Assembly: GCA_025929745.1 (NCBI GenBank)
Contig: JAICPQ010000020.1
Span: forward strand, 1 to 15,622
DNA: 15,622 nucleotides
Direction of reading: 5' to 3'
DNA from: Burkholderiales bacterium
GTDB lineage: Bacteria > Pseudomonadota > Gammaproteobacteria > Burkholderiales > SG8-39
Shown: piece by piece, positions 7,914-15,622 of the stretch
How positions within the stretch are numbered: the stretch's first letter is position 1
How the letters are laid out: each line of letters starts with the position of its first letter
The notes under the pieces: generated by a model
The model's database searches: none
Told to the model about the DNA's origin: nothing
The model's input: only the letters and a program-made list of their open reading frames with translations
Made by a program: the position numbers and the translations under genes

Positions 7914-8563
7914 AAGCGGAACCTCGGCGCGTGCTCGGCATTAACGAGCGGCGCGAGCGAGGTCTCGAACAGGTCGATGCTCGTCCAGGCACCAGTGTCG
8001 CTGGCGCTGACCAGCCGCGCCGTCATCACGGGCGGTTCCCCGACCACCGCGAAAAGGCGCCCGCCCGGCGCCAGCCCCTCCGCAAACGCGCGCGGCAAGA
8101 TGGGAGTCGACCCGGTGAGCACGATGACATCGTAAGGCGCATGGCTTGGCCAGCCGCGCGCCGCATCGCCGATTTCCAGGGTCACATGCTCGGCGCGGTG
8201 CCGCTCGAGGTTGGCGCGGCCGAACTGCGCGATGCGCGGGTCGATTTCGACCGAGAACACATGCGAAGCACGATGCGAGAGAAGCGCCGTGAGATAGCCG
8301 CTGCCGGTGCCGACCTCGAGTACGCGGTCGGTGCGCCGCACCGAAAGCTCCTGAAGCACGCGCGCCTCGAGCTTGGGCGTCCACATGCGCTGGCCTTCGC
8401 CGATGGGAATTTCCAGATCGGAGAAGGCGAGCGTGCGATGATTCTCCGGCACGAACTGCTCGCGCGGAACGACGTACAGGAGGTCCAGAACGTCCTGGTC
8501 GAGCACCTCCCAAGGGCGGATCTGCTGCTCGACCATGTTGAAGCGCGCCTGCTCTAGATTCAT
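7910..8563 (-). CDS. Pcm-like SAM-dependent methyltransferase (isoaspartyl methyltransferase family)
   Basis: This class I methyltransferase of 217 residues belongs to the protein-L-isoaspartate O-methyltransferase family. It has VPREQFVPE near residues 33-40, the SAM-binding VLEVGTGSGY at 81-90 and the acidic strand-2 end SVEIDP at 104-109. Compared with E. coli Pcm, two substrate-site motifs differ. GQTISQP is replaced by GQRMWTP (57-63), so Trp61 stands where Pcm has Ser. VTAAPP is replaced by LTGSTP (149-154). The name isoaspartate methyltransferase is therefore doubtful. The ATG at 8563 is preferred to GTG 8584, because the longer form would place the promoter -10 box inside the gene. 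There is no clear Shine-Dalgarno. It heads the operon with rhodanese and tolC. Confidence 0.88.
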   Translation of the reverse strand: MNLEQARFNMVEQQIRPWEVLDQDVLDLLYVVPREQFVPENHRTLAFSDLEIPIGEGQRMWTPKLEARVLQELSVRRTDRVLEVGTGSGYLTALLSHRASHVFSVEIDPRIAQFGRANLERHRAEHVTLEIGDAARGWPSHAPYDVIVLTGSTPILPRAFAEGLAPGGRLFAVVGEPPVMTARLVSASDTGAWTSIDLFETSLAPLVNAEHAPRFRF

Positions 8564-8581
8564 GGGCCAGCGGATTATAAT
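8553..8581 (+). promoter_or_regulatory. Probable sigma-70 promoter of thiC
   Basis: A perfect TATAAT lies at 8576-8581. With a 17-base spacer the -35 hexamer would be TCTAGA at 8553-8558, which matches TTGACA at only three positions. Transcription would start near 8588, immediately before the riboswitch aptamer, leaving almost no leader ahead of it. The -35 region overlaps the first codons of the divergent pcm-like gene. The -10 is inferred from consensus and position. Confidence 0.6.
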
Positions 8582-8591
8582 CACCGGCTTA

Positions 8592-8673
8592 GCGTTGGGG
8601 GTCCCGTGGCTGGTGCCCGGGTGAGAGACACCCTTCGAACCTGATGCGGGTCATGCCGCCGGAGGAAATACGC
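8592..8673 (+). promoter_or_regulatory. TPP riboswitch (THI element) controlling thiC
   Basis: The interval has the conserved core of a thiamine pyrophosphate aptamer: GGGGGT, then GGGTGAGAGACACCCTT, then GAACCTGATGCGGGTCATGCC. Pairings I can see are P1 GCGT (8592-8595) with ACGC (8670-8673), and P2 GGGT (8599-8602) with ACCC (8630-8633). P3 pairs CCCG and GGC (8603-8610, one bulged T) with GCC and CGGG (8615-8621). P5 pairs GCGG (8646-8649) with CCGC. The thiC Shine-Dalgarno GGAGG (8661-8665) lies in the 3' strand of the aptamer itself. TPP binding should therefore block translation directly. The adjacent thiC start, 9 bases after GGAGG, confirms the target. Confidence 0.95.
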
Positions 8674-8674
8674 G

Positions 8675-10459
<1,785 letters not shown>

Positions 10460-10480
10460 TTGAGGAAGGTGCTCGAAGCG

Positions 10481-11242
10481 ATGGCGATCATCGGCGTGAT
10501 CGTCATCGGCTTGCCGCTGCTTCTCTATCTCGCGCAGGACAGCCTCATCTTCTTTCCCCAGCGCCTCGGCGAGAGCCAAAGGGCGCAGACCGCGTCGCGA
10601 CCGGGCGTCGAGAGCGTATTCGCGGACGCGGCGGATGGCACGCGGCTTCATGCCTGGCATGTAAAGGGCGATCCGCTCGTCATCTACTTCGGCGGCAACG
10701 CTGAACAAGTTTCATGGATGCTGGACCATGTCGCGCTTCGTACGCCGGGCGTCGGCTGGCTGCTGGTCGACTATCGCGGCTACGGCGCGAGCGGGGGCTC
10801 GCCTTCGGAAAGGGCGCTCGCCGAAGATGCGCTGCGCTGGTACGACCGCTTCCCGGCCCGGAAGACCTACCTCTTTGGGCGCAGCCTCGGCAGCGGCGTC
10901 GCCGTGCAGCTCGCAGCGGCCCGCCCGGTCGCCGGCGTCATCCTTGTCGCGCCATTCGACAGCCTGGTCGAAGTGGGGAAGCGCCACTATCCGTTCCTTC
11001 CGGTCGGCTGGATGCTCAAGCATCGTTTCGACTCGGTCTCGCTCGCACCCAAGATCACGGCTCCGCTTCTGTGCATCGTGGCGACCGACGACGAGATCAT
11101 CCCGGCCGTGCACGCAAAGCGCCTCTACGATGCGTGGGCCGGCGAGAAGCACTGGATCGGACTGGAAGGCGCGGGGCACAACTCGACCGACAACGCATCG
11201 AATTACTGGACAAGCATTAGCGCGTTCCTGCAAAAGAAATAG
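10481..11242 (+). CDS. Membrane-anchored alpha/beta hydrolase
   Basis: This serine hydrolase of about 253 residues opens with a hydrophobic segment (residues 2-17) followed by LAQDSLIFFPQ. This is the N-terminal anchor pattern of the YfhR/BEM46-like (ABHD13-type) alpha/beta hydrolases. The catalytic triad is likely Ser135 in GRSLGSG, Asp204 in TDDEIIP and His233 in GAGHN. YRGYGASGGSPSE is the conserved oxyanion-side loop. ATG 10481 is preferred because AAGG lies 11 bases upstream. TTG 10460, directly after the thiC stop, and GTG 10469 are possible alternatives that keep the frame. The substrate is unknown. The position behind thiC suggests readthrough transcription and need not imply a role in thiamine metabolism. 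The stop codon sits inside the hairpin at 11237-11257. Confidence 0.85.
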   Translation: MAIIGVIVIGLPLLLYLAQDSLIFFPQRLGESQRAQTASRPGVESVFADAADGTRLHAWHVKGDPLVIYFGGNAEQVSWMLDHVALRTPGVGWLLVDYRGYGASGGSPSERALAEDALRWYDRFPARKTYLFGRSLGSGVAVQLAAARPVAGVILVAPFDSLVEVGKRHYPFLPVGWMLKHRFDSVSLAPKITAPLLCIVATDDEIIPAVHAKRLYDAWAGEKHWIGLEGAGHNSTDNASNYWTSISAFLQKK

Positions 11243-11259
11243 GGACAGACCCTATTTTT
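11237..11259. terminator. Perfect 8-bp hairpin with T-run; possible dispersed repeat
   Basis: AAATAGGG (11237-11244) pairs with CCCTATTT (11250-11257) around the loop ACAGA, and the run of T continues to 11259. The structure could terminate thiC-hydrolase transcription. It contains the hydrolase TAG stop. The stem is AT-rich for this genome, and GGGACAGACCCTATTT resembles a motif I recall as scattered in many proteobacterial genomes, often near REP-associated tyrosine transposase genes. No second copy is visible in the window. Confidence 0.6.
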
Positions 11260-11281
11260 CTCGTTTACGCTTCCGGCCCGC

Positions 11282-12073
11282 GTGAGAGACCTGTTCAACG
11301 CCTTTGTCCTCGGAATCGTCGAAGGGTTGACGGAATTCCTGCCCATTTCGAGTACCGGACATCTCATCCTCGCGGCTGATCTACTGGGCGCGACGGACGA
11401 GCGGTGGACGGTCTTCAATCTCGTGATTCAGACGGGCGCGATGCTCGCTGTGGTCTGGGAGTATCGCGCCCGTTTTTTCCGCGTAGACACGAAGCTGTAT
11501 CTGAATCTGATCGTGGCGTTCATGCCCGCTGCGGTGCTCGGTCTGTTGTTCGGCGGATGGATCAAGGCGCGGCTCTTTCACGCCGTGCCGGTCGCCGTTG
11601 CGTTCATCGTCGGCGCGCTCGTCATCTTCTGGGTCGAAGGACGAAGGGTGTCGCGCGTGCGCGTGGAGAACACCGGCGACATGACGTGGCTCGATGCGCT
11701 CAAGGTCGGCTTCGCGCAATGCTTCGCGCTCATTCCAGGCACGTCCCGGTCCGGCGCGACCATTATCGGCGGCATGCTGTTCGGTCTATCACGTAAGGCG
11801 GCCACCGAGTTCTCGTTCTTCCTGGCCGTACCGACGCTGGTCGCGGCGGGCCTATACGACCTCTACAAACATCGCACGCTGTTCAGCGCCGAACATCTCG
11901 GCGCGCTCGCCGTGGGCCTTGTGGTGTCCTTCATATCGGCCTTCATCGTCATCCGCTGGCTCATCCGCTACGTCGCGACTCACGACTTCAAGCCTTTTGC
12001 GTGGTACCGCATTGTGTTCGGCTTGGTGGTCCTGCTGACCGCTTACTTCGGCTGGGTGGAGTGGACCGAATAG
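11282..12073 (+). CDS. uppP: Undecaprenyl-diphosphatase (BacA/UppP)
   Basis: This polytopic inner-membrane phosphatase of 263 residues removes a phosphate from undecaprenyl diphosphate. That regenerates the lipid carrier used for peptidoglycan and O-antigen, and it often confers bacitracin tolerance. The two active-site motifs are present: EGLTEFLPISSTGH at residues 14-27 and PGTSRSGATI near 152-161. Several hydrophobic helices follow, including one in the C-terminal third with VSFISAFIVIRWLIRYV. The GTG at 11282 gives the standard N-terminus (RDLFNAFVLGIVEG), but no good Shine-Dalgarno is visible before it. The gene converges on a rhodanese gene, with only 3 bases between the two stop codons. 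Confidence 0.95.
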   Translation: MRDLFNAFVLGIVEGLTEFLPISSTGHLILAADLLGATDERWTVFNLVIQTGAMLAVVWEYRARFFRVDTKLYLNLIVAFMPAAVLGLLFGGWIKARLFHAVPVAVAFIVGALVIFWVEGRRVSRVRVENTGDMTWLDALKVGFAQCFALIPGTSRSGATIIGGMLFGLSRKAATEFSFFLAVPTLVAAGLYDLYKHRTLFSAEHLGALAVGLVVSFISAFIVIRWLIRYVATHDFKPFAWYRIVFGLVVLLTAYFGWVEWTE

Positions 12074-12076
12074 CCC

Positions 12077-12514
12077 TCAGCTCTGCACCCAGGGTAGGCC
12101 GGCCTTGCGCCAGCCGCCGACGGTGCTGCGATGCTGGTTCGCGTCCTTGTCGCCTTCGAACCCCTCGAGGATGTTGTACGCCTCGCGCCAGCCGGCGCGC
12201 GTCGCGGCTTCGGCCGCGGCGTGGGAGCGCGCGCCGGAGCGGCACAAGAACATCACGGGCTGGTCCTTTGGCACTGCGGCAGCCAGCTCGGCGATGAATT
12301 CCGGGTTTTCGCGGTTGCCCGGATACGTCTGCCATTCCACCGCAACCGAGCTCGGCACTTTGCCGACGTAGAGAAGCTCCGGCTTGGTGCGCACGTCGAC
12401 GAGCTTTGCCCCCGCTTGCATTAGCTTGTGCGCCTCGGCCGGTAGCAGTGCTCCGGCATAGCTGAGGCCGAGCTTTTTGCCGCGCTCGTTTGCCGCCTTC
12501 TTGATGTCGTCCAT
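12077..12514 (-). CDS. Rhodanese-like domain protein
   Basis: This is a single-domain rhodanese of about 145 residues. Its N-terminal helix MDDIKKAANERGKKLGLSYA is followed by LLPAEAHKLMQAG, LVDVRTKPE and the active loop CRSGARS with Cys91. The C-terminus contains NILEGFEGDKDANQHR and GGWRKAGLPW. It is predicted to be a cytoplasmic sulfurtransferase or a persulfide-handling protein of unknown partner. ATG 12514 is preferred because GAGGG lies just upstream and the protein then starts at the conserved amphipathic helix. ATG 12526 and GTG 12544 are in-frame alternatives without better ribosome binding sites. It is divergent from glnA and shares an intergenic region of about 160 bases with it. 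Confidence 0.88.
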   Translation of the reverse strand: MDDIKKAANERGKKLGLSYAGALLPAEAHKLMQAGAKLVDVRTKPELLYVGKVPSSVAVEWQTYPGNRENPEFIAELAAAVPKDQPVMFLCRSGARSHAAAEAATRAGWREAYNILEGFEGDKDANQHRSTVGGWRKAGLPWVQS

Positions 12515-12603
12515 GTGCCCTCGCATTGTGCAACCGTTCGCCACATGCCCCTATTCAGTGCAATGTGGATGAGTAAAATGCCCCAGAACCCAGCAAGCGC
12601 GTT

Positions 12604-12619
12604 TGGCATGGAAAGTGCT
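12604..12619 (+). promoter_or_regulatory. Sigma-54-type promoter upstream of glnA
   Basis: TTGGCATGGAAAGTGCT (12603-12619) matches the sigma-54 consensus YTGGCACG-N4-TTGCW with two mismatches. The invariant GG (12605-12606) and GC (12617-12618) are separated by exactly 10 bases, as required. Transcription would begin near 12630, about 48 bases before the glnA start. This is expected for NtrC-activated glnA. Two GTGCA half-elements upstream (12527-12531 and 12558-12562) could be NtrC contacts, but they do not form a convincing consensus site. Confidence 0.65.
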
Positions 12620-12677
12620 GAACGGCCGGGCTACCACTTCAACCACACCTGAACTTTAAACCGGCTGAGGAGACCAC

Positions 12678-14093
12678 ATGGCGACGACGCCCGATGACGT
12701 ATTGAAGCTGATCAAGGACAAGGAGGTGAAGTTCGTCGACCTCCGCTTCACCGACACTCGCGGCAAGGAGCAGCACGTCACCGTCCCAGTCAAGTACTTC
12801 AATAAGGACAAGTTCGAGTCGGGTCACGCCTTCGACGGTTCGTCCATCGCCGGTTGGAAGGGCATCCAGGCGTCCGACATGCTCCTCATGCCGGATGCGA
12901 GCAGCGCGCGCATGGACCCGTTCACCGACGAGCCGGTCCTCAACATAACCTGCGACGTATACGAGCCGCAGGACGGCAAGCCATACGACCGCGATCCGCG
13001 CTCGATCGCGAAGAAGGCCGAGGCGTACCTCAAGCAGACCGGCATCGGCGACGTCTGCTACTTCGGGCCGGAGCCGGAGTTCTTCATCTTCGACGGCGTC
13101 ACCTGGAACGTCGACATGTCGGGCTGCTTCGTGAAGATCAAGTCCGAGGAGGCGCCCTGGTCCTCCGCCATCGACTACGAGTCGGGCAACATGGGGCATC
13201 GCGCGCCGATCAAGGGCGGCTACTTCCCGGTGCCCCCGATCGACACGCTGGGCGACATCCGCAATGCCATGGTGCTCGCGCTCGAGCAGCAGGGTGTTGA
13301 AGTCGAAGTGCATCACCACGAGGTGGCGGCGCCCGGACAGTGCGAGATCGGCACGCGCTTCGCGCCGCTCGTTCAGCGCGCCGACTGGATGCAGATCCTG
13401 AAGTACACGGTATGGAACACGGCGGCCTCCTACGGCAAGACGGCGACGTTCATGCCGAAGCCCGTGGTGGGCGATAACGGCTCCGGGATGCACTGCCACC
13501 AGTCGGTGTGGAAAGGCGGCAAGAACCTCTTCGCGGGCAACGGCTACGCCGGGCTGTCCGATTTCGCGCTGCATTACATCGGCGGCATCATCAAGCACGC
13601 GAAGTCGCTGAACGCAATCACCAACCCCGGCACCAACTCGTACAAGCGCCTGGTGCCCGGCTTCGAGGCGCCGATCAACCTCGCCTACTCGGCGCGCAAC
13701 CGTTCGGCCGCGTGCCGCATTCCGTACGCGTCGGGCACGAGCGGCCGCCGCGTCGAGGTCCGCTTCCCCGATCCGACCGCCAACGCGTATCTCGCCTTTG
13801 CCGCGATGCTGATGGCGGGCCTGGACGGCGTGCAGAGCAAGATCCACCCCGGCGACCCGGTGGACAAGGACCTCTACCACCTGCCGCCGGAAGAGGCGAA
13901 GAAGGTGCCGAACGTGTGCGCGTCGCTCGAGGAGGCGCTGAAGTGCCTGGAAGACGACCATGCCTTCCTCACGCGCGGCGGTGTGTTTTCGGACGACTTC
14001 CTCGAGTCCTACATCGCGCTCAAGAACGACGAGCTCACCCGGTTCCGCATGACCACGCACCCGGTCGAGTTCGAGATGTACTACGCGTCGTGA
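12678..14093 (+). CDS. glnA: Type I glutamine synthetase
   Basis: GlnA, 471 residues, forms dodecamers in the cytoplasm and makes glutamine from glutamate, ammonia and ATP. FDGSSIAGWKGIQASDM, GPEPEFFIFD, NGSGMHCHQS and NRSAACRIP are the substrate- and ATP-site motifs. KDLYHLPPEE carries Tyr400, equivalent to the adenylylated Tyr397 of the E. coli enzyme. This is therefore the GS-I beta type controlled by GlnE. The ATG at 12678 has GAGGAGA 4-5 bases upstream. A sigma-54-type promoter precedes the gene, and a strong terminator follows within about 10 bases. The DUF4124 gene and ntrB follow downstream, the usual nitrogen-assimilation neighbourhood. Confidence 0.98.
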   Translation: MATTPDDVLKLIKDKEVKFVDLRFTDTRGKEQHVTVPVKYFNKDKFESGHAFDGSSIAGWKGIQASDMLLMPDASSARMDPFTDEPVLNITCDVYEPQDGKPYDRDPRSIAKKAEAYLKQTGIGDVCYFGPEPEFFIFDGVTWNVDMSGCFVKIKSEEAPWSSAIDYESGNMGHRAPIKGGYFPVPPIDTLGDIRNAMVLALEQQGVEVEVHHHEVAAPGQCEIGTRFAPLVQRADWMQILKYTVWNTAASYGKTATFMPKPVVGDNGSGMHCHQSVWKGGKNLFAGNGYAGLSDFALHYIGGIIKHAKSLNAITNPGTNSYKRLVPGFEAPINLAYSARNRSAACRIPYASGTSGRRVEVRFPDPTANAYLAFAAMLMAGLDGVQSKIHPGDPVDKDLYHLPPEEAKKVPNVCASLEEALKCLEDDHAFLTRGGVFSDDFLESYIALKNDELTRFRMTTHPVEFEMYYAS

Positions 14094-14103
14094 TTTTGTA
14101 CCG

Positions 14104-14144
14104 CGGGGAAACGGGGTGTGACGCCGTTTCCCCGTTCATTTTCC
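14104..14144 (+). terminator. Rho-independent terminator after glnA
   Basis: CGGGGAAACGG (14104-14114) pairs perfectly over 11 bases with CCGTTTCCCCG (14124-14134) around a 9-base loop. It is followed by TTCATTTT. It starts about 10 bases after the glnA stop and should separate most glnA transcription from the DUF4124 gene and ntrB, which would then need partial readthrough or their own promoter. Confidence 0.88.
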
Positions 14145-14175
14145 GGCTTGCGCCTTGGCTTGGTAGACTTGGCCC

Positions 14176-14676
14176 ATGCAGCGTGCATGGGCGCTCGGGG
14201 TTCTGATGCTTGGCCTGTCGGCCGGCGCGGCGCACGCTCAGCCAAAACCGCAAGGCGTGACGGAAATCTTCAAGTGCCGCGCGGAGAACGGGCAGGTGAC
14301 TTACACCAACGACCGCCGCAACGCAGAAAAGCAGAAGTGCGAACTCGTGACGAGCCAGATCAACGTCGCGCCGCCGTTGGCGAAGCCTCAGCCTCAGGCG
14401 ACGTCGCGCGCTCCTTCTTCTTTTCCGCGCGAGACCCCGGGCCAGAGTCAGAACGCGCGCGAACGTCAACGCGAGGTTCTCGAGCGCGAGCTTGCCGCCG
14501 AGCAGAACGCGCTGAATCAGGCGCGCCAGGCGCTCGCCGAGCAGGAGACCGTGCGCTCCGGCGACGAGCGCAACTACGCGCGCGTCCTCGATCGGCTGCA
14601 ACCGTACAAAGAAACGATCGAGACCCACGAGAAGAATATCCAGGCGCTGCAGCGCGAGCTCGCAAACCTGAAGTAA
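14176..14676 (+). CDS. Exported DUF4124-domain protein with C-terminal coiled coil
   Basis: This 166-residue protein has a signal peptide (residues 1-21, ending AAHA before Gln22). It is followed by a DUF4124-like segment, EIFKCRAENGQVTYTN, and a second cysteine at position 55. Cys34 and Cys55 could form a disulfide in the periplasm. Residues 66-92 are a Pro/Gln/Ser-rich linker. Residues 93-166 form a charged helix rich in Glu, Gln, Arg and Ala that looks like a coiled coil. The function is unknown. It lies between glnA and ntrB, 5 bases from the ntrB start, so it is probably cotranscribed with ntrB. The ATG at 14176 gives a normal signal peptide but has no clear Shine-Dalgarno. Confidence 0.85.
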   Translation: MQRAWALGVLMLGLSAGAAHAQPKPQGVTEIFKCRAENGQVTYTNDRRNAEKQKCELVTSQINVAPPLAKPQPQATSRAPSSFPRETPGQSQNARERQREVLERELAAEQNALNQARQALAEQETVRSGDERNYARVLDRLQPYKETIETHEKNIQALQRELANLK

Positions 14677-14681
14677 CGTCC

Positions 14682-15622
14682 GTGGCCGCCTCGTTCGCCG
14701 GCCTTGACCTGCTGGCCACGGCCGTGGTCGTGCTGGACGACGAGTTCGTCGTGCGCTACGCCAACCCCGCCGCCGAAAACCTCCTCACTACCGGCGCGCG
14801 CAGCATGATCGGGCAGCCTTTTCTCGGCTTGTTCGCCGAGCGCGAAGATCTGGAGCGCGCGCTCGAGGATGCCCGCATCATCCATTGGGATTATTCGGCG
14901 CGCAACGTTACCTACGTGCGCACTGGACGCGAGCCCGTCCCTCTCTCGTGCACCGTTACGCGCATTGACGCTTTCGGCATGGCGCTGCTTGCGGAGCTGC
15001 GCCCGATCAGCGAGCAGCTGCGCATCGAGCGCGAAGCGCGCATGGAGTCGGAGCAGCAGGCGAATCGCGAGCTGATCCGCAATCTCGCGCACGAGATCAA
15101 GAATCCGCTCGGTGGGTTGCGCGGGTCGGCGCAGCTTTTGGAGCGCGAGCTTGATCGGCCAGAGCTGCGCGAGTACACGCAGGTCATCATCAAGGAGGCC
15201 GATCGCCTGCAGGCGCTCATGGATCGCATGCTGACGCCGCATCGCGCGCCGCGCATCGAGCCGCTCGGCTTCCACGAGGTGCTCGAGCGCGTGCGAAGCC
15301 TGGTGAAGGCGGAATTCGGCATCGAGATCGTGCGCGACTACGATCCGAGCGTCCCCGACATCGAAGGCGATCGCGAGCAGCTCATTCAGGCGGTGCTCAA
15401 TATCGCGCGCAACGCCGCGCAGGTCGGTGCCACCAATGTCGTCTTCCGGACGAGAGCGGTGCGGCAGATCACGATCCTCAAGCAGCGCTACAGGCTGGCA
15501 TTAGAATTGCAAGTGATCGACGACGGCCCGGGCGTGCCGGACGAGATCCACGAACGGATCTTCAATCCGCTTGTTTCGGGCAGGGAAGGCGGCTCAGGGC
15601 TCGGGCTCTCTCTCGCGCAGAC
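14682..15622 (+). CDS. ntrB: Nitrogen regulation sensor histidine kinase NtrB (GlnL), 3' end outside window
   Basis: The reading frame is open from GTG 14682 to the window edge (about 313 residues), with no stop seen. An N-terminal PAS domain (LDLLATAVVVLDDEFVVRYA, then NPAAENLL) covers about residues 1-125. The HisKA motif NLAHEIKNPLGGLRG has the phospho-accepting His137, and LERELDRPELREYTQVI forms the dimerisation helix. The ATPase domain shows the N box (NIARNAAQ, Asn244), the G1 box DDGPGV (280-285) and the G2 region GREGGSGLGLSLAQ. There is no transmembrane segment, as expected for soluble NtrB. NtrB phosphorylates or dephosphorylates NtrC in response to PII, and NtrC activates sigma-54 promoters such as the one seen before glnA. 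NtrC itself would lie beyond the window. The GTG start has no strong Shine-Dalgarno. Confidence 0.93.
   Translation, partial: MAASFAGLDLLATAVVVLDDEFVVRYANPAAENLLTTGARSMIGQPFLGLFAEREDLERALEDARIIHWDYSARNVTYVRTGREPVPLSCTVTRIDAFGMALLAELRPISEQLRIEREARMESEQQANRELIRNLAHEIKNPLGGLRGSAQLLERELDRPELREYTQVIIKEADRLQALMDRMLTPHRAPRIEPLGFHEVLERVRSLVKAEFGIEIVRDYDPSVPDIEGDREQLIQAVLNIARNAAQVGATNVVFRTRAVRQITILKQRYRLALELQVIDDGPGVPDEIHERIFNPLVSGREGGSGLGLSLAQ

Noticed and set aside
7076..8557. A 493-codon open frame on the + strand, opposite tolC, rhodanese and the pcm-like gene
   Set aside because: The translation is Arg/Ala/Gly-rich without domain motifs and runs antisense to three well-recognised genes. High GC content makes such shadow frames common.
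8564..8584. GTG 8584 as the start of the pcm-like gene
   Set aside because: The added residues (MIIIRWP) are encoded by the TATAAT promoter element and are not conserved in the family.
12639..14060. A 473-codon open frame on the - strand, opposite glnA
   Set aside because: It mirrors glnA codon use, has low-complexity Arg/Val/Leu composition and no recognisable domain. GlnA on the + strand is certain.

Overview
This window looks like chromosomal DNA of a GC-rich betaproteobacterium, probably environmental. The evidence is gene content and order: LPS inner-core genes (waaC-waaA) meeting a tolC operon head-on, a TPP-riboswitch-controlled thiC divergent from a Pcm-like gene, and glnA followed by a DUF4124 gene and ntrB. 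I see no prophage, insertion sequence, CRISPR array, tRNA or rRNA. Most genes are housekeeping or cell-envelope functions. I did not find a convincing new multi-gene system. The nearest candidate is the tight operon of a Pcm-like methyltransferase, a rhodanese and TolC.

Layout. (1) Positions 1-4121 hold the end of a surface-glycan cluster. The tail of an upstream gene is followed by a CgeB-type glycosyltransferase and a Wzy_C O-antigen ligase on the + strand. These converge, with overlapping ends, on a UDP-glucuronate-4-epimerase-like gene and a WaaE-type family 2 glycosyltransferase on the - strand. (2) Positions 4163-6318 carry waaC and waaA (heptosyltransferase I and Kdo transferase), joined by an ATGA overlap. 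(3) Positions 6296-8563, - strand, carry pcm-like, rhodanese and tolC as one overlapping operon. The rhodanese appears to start at a CTG codon that earlier start-codon rules would miss. (4) Positions 8576-11242 carry a near-perfect -10 box, a TPP riboswitch, thiC and an alpha/beta hydrolase, followed by a short perfect hairpin of a widely dispersed type. (5) Positions 11282-12073 carry uppP, which converges on a second rhodanese at 12077-12514 (-). (6) Positions 12604-15622 carry a sigma-54-type promoter, glnA, a strong terminator, an exported DUF4124 protein and the 5' part of ntrB, which runs off the end of the window.

How the genes fit together. WaaC and WaaA build the Kdo/heptose inner core of LPS. 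The WaaE-type enzyme and the CgeB-type transferase would extend it, the epimerase would supply UDP-galacturonate, and the ligase would attach O-antigen to the finished core. UppP recycles the undecaprenyl carrier that O-antigen and peptidoglycan synthesis share. ThiC makes the thiamine pyrimidine under TPP feedback. GlnA and NtrB belong to nitrogen assimilation, which agrees with the sigma-54-type promoter. The genome is very compact here: coupled starts overlap by 4 bases, and two of the three convergent gene pairs overlap at their 3' ends with no terminator between them.
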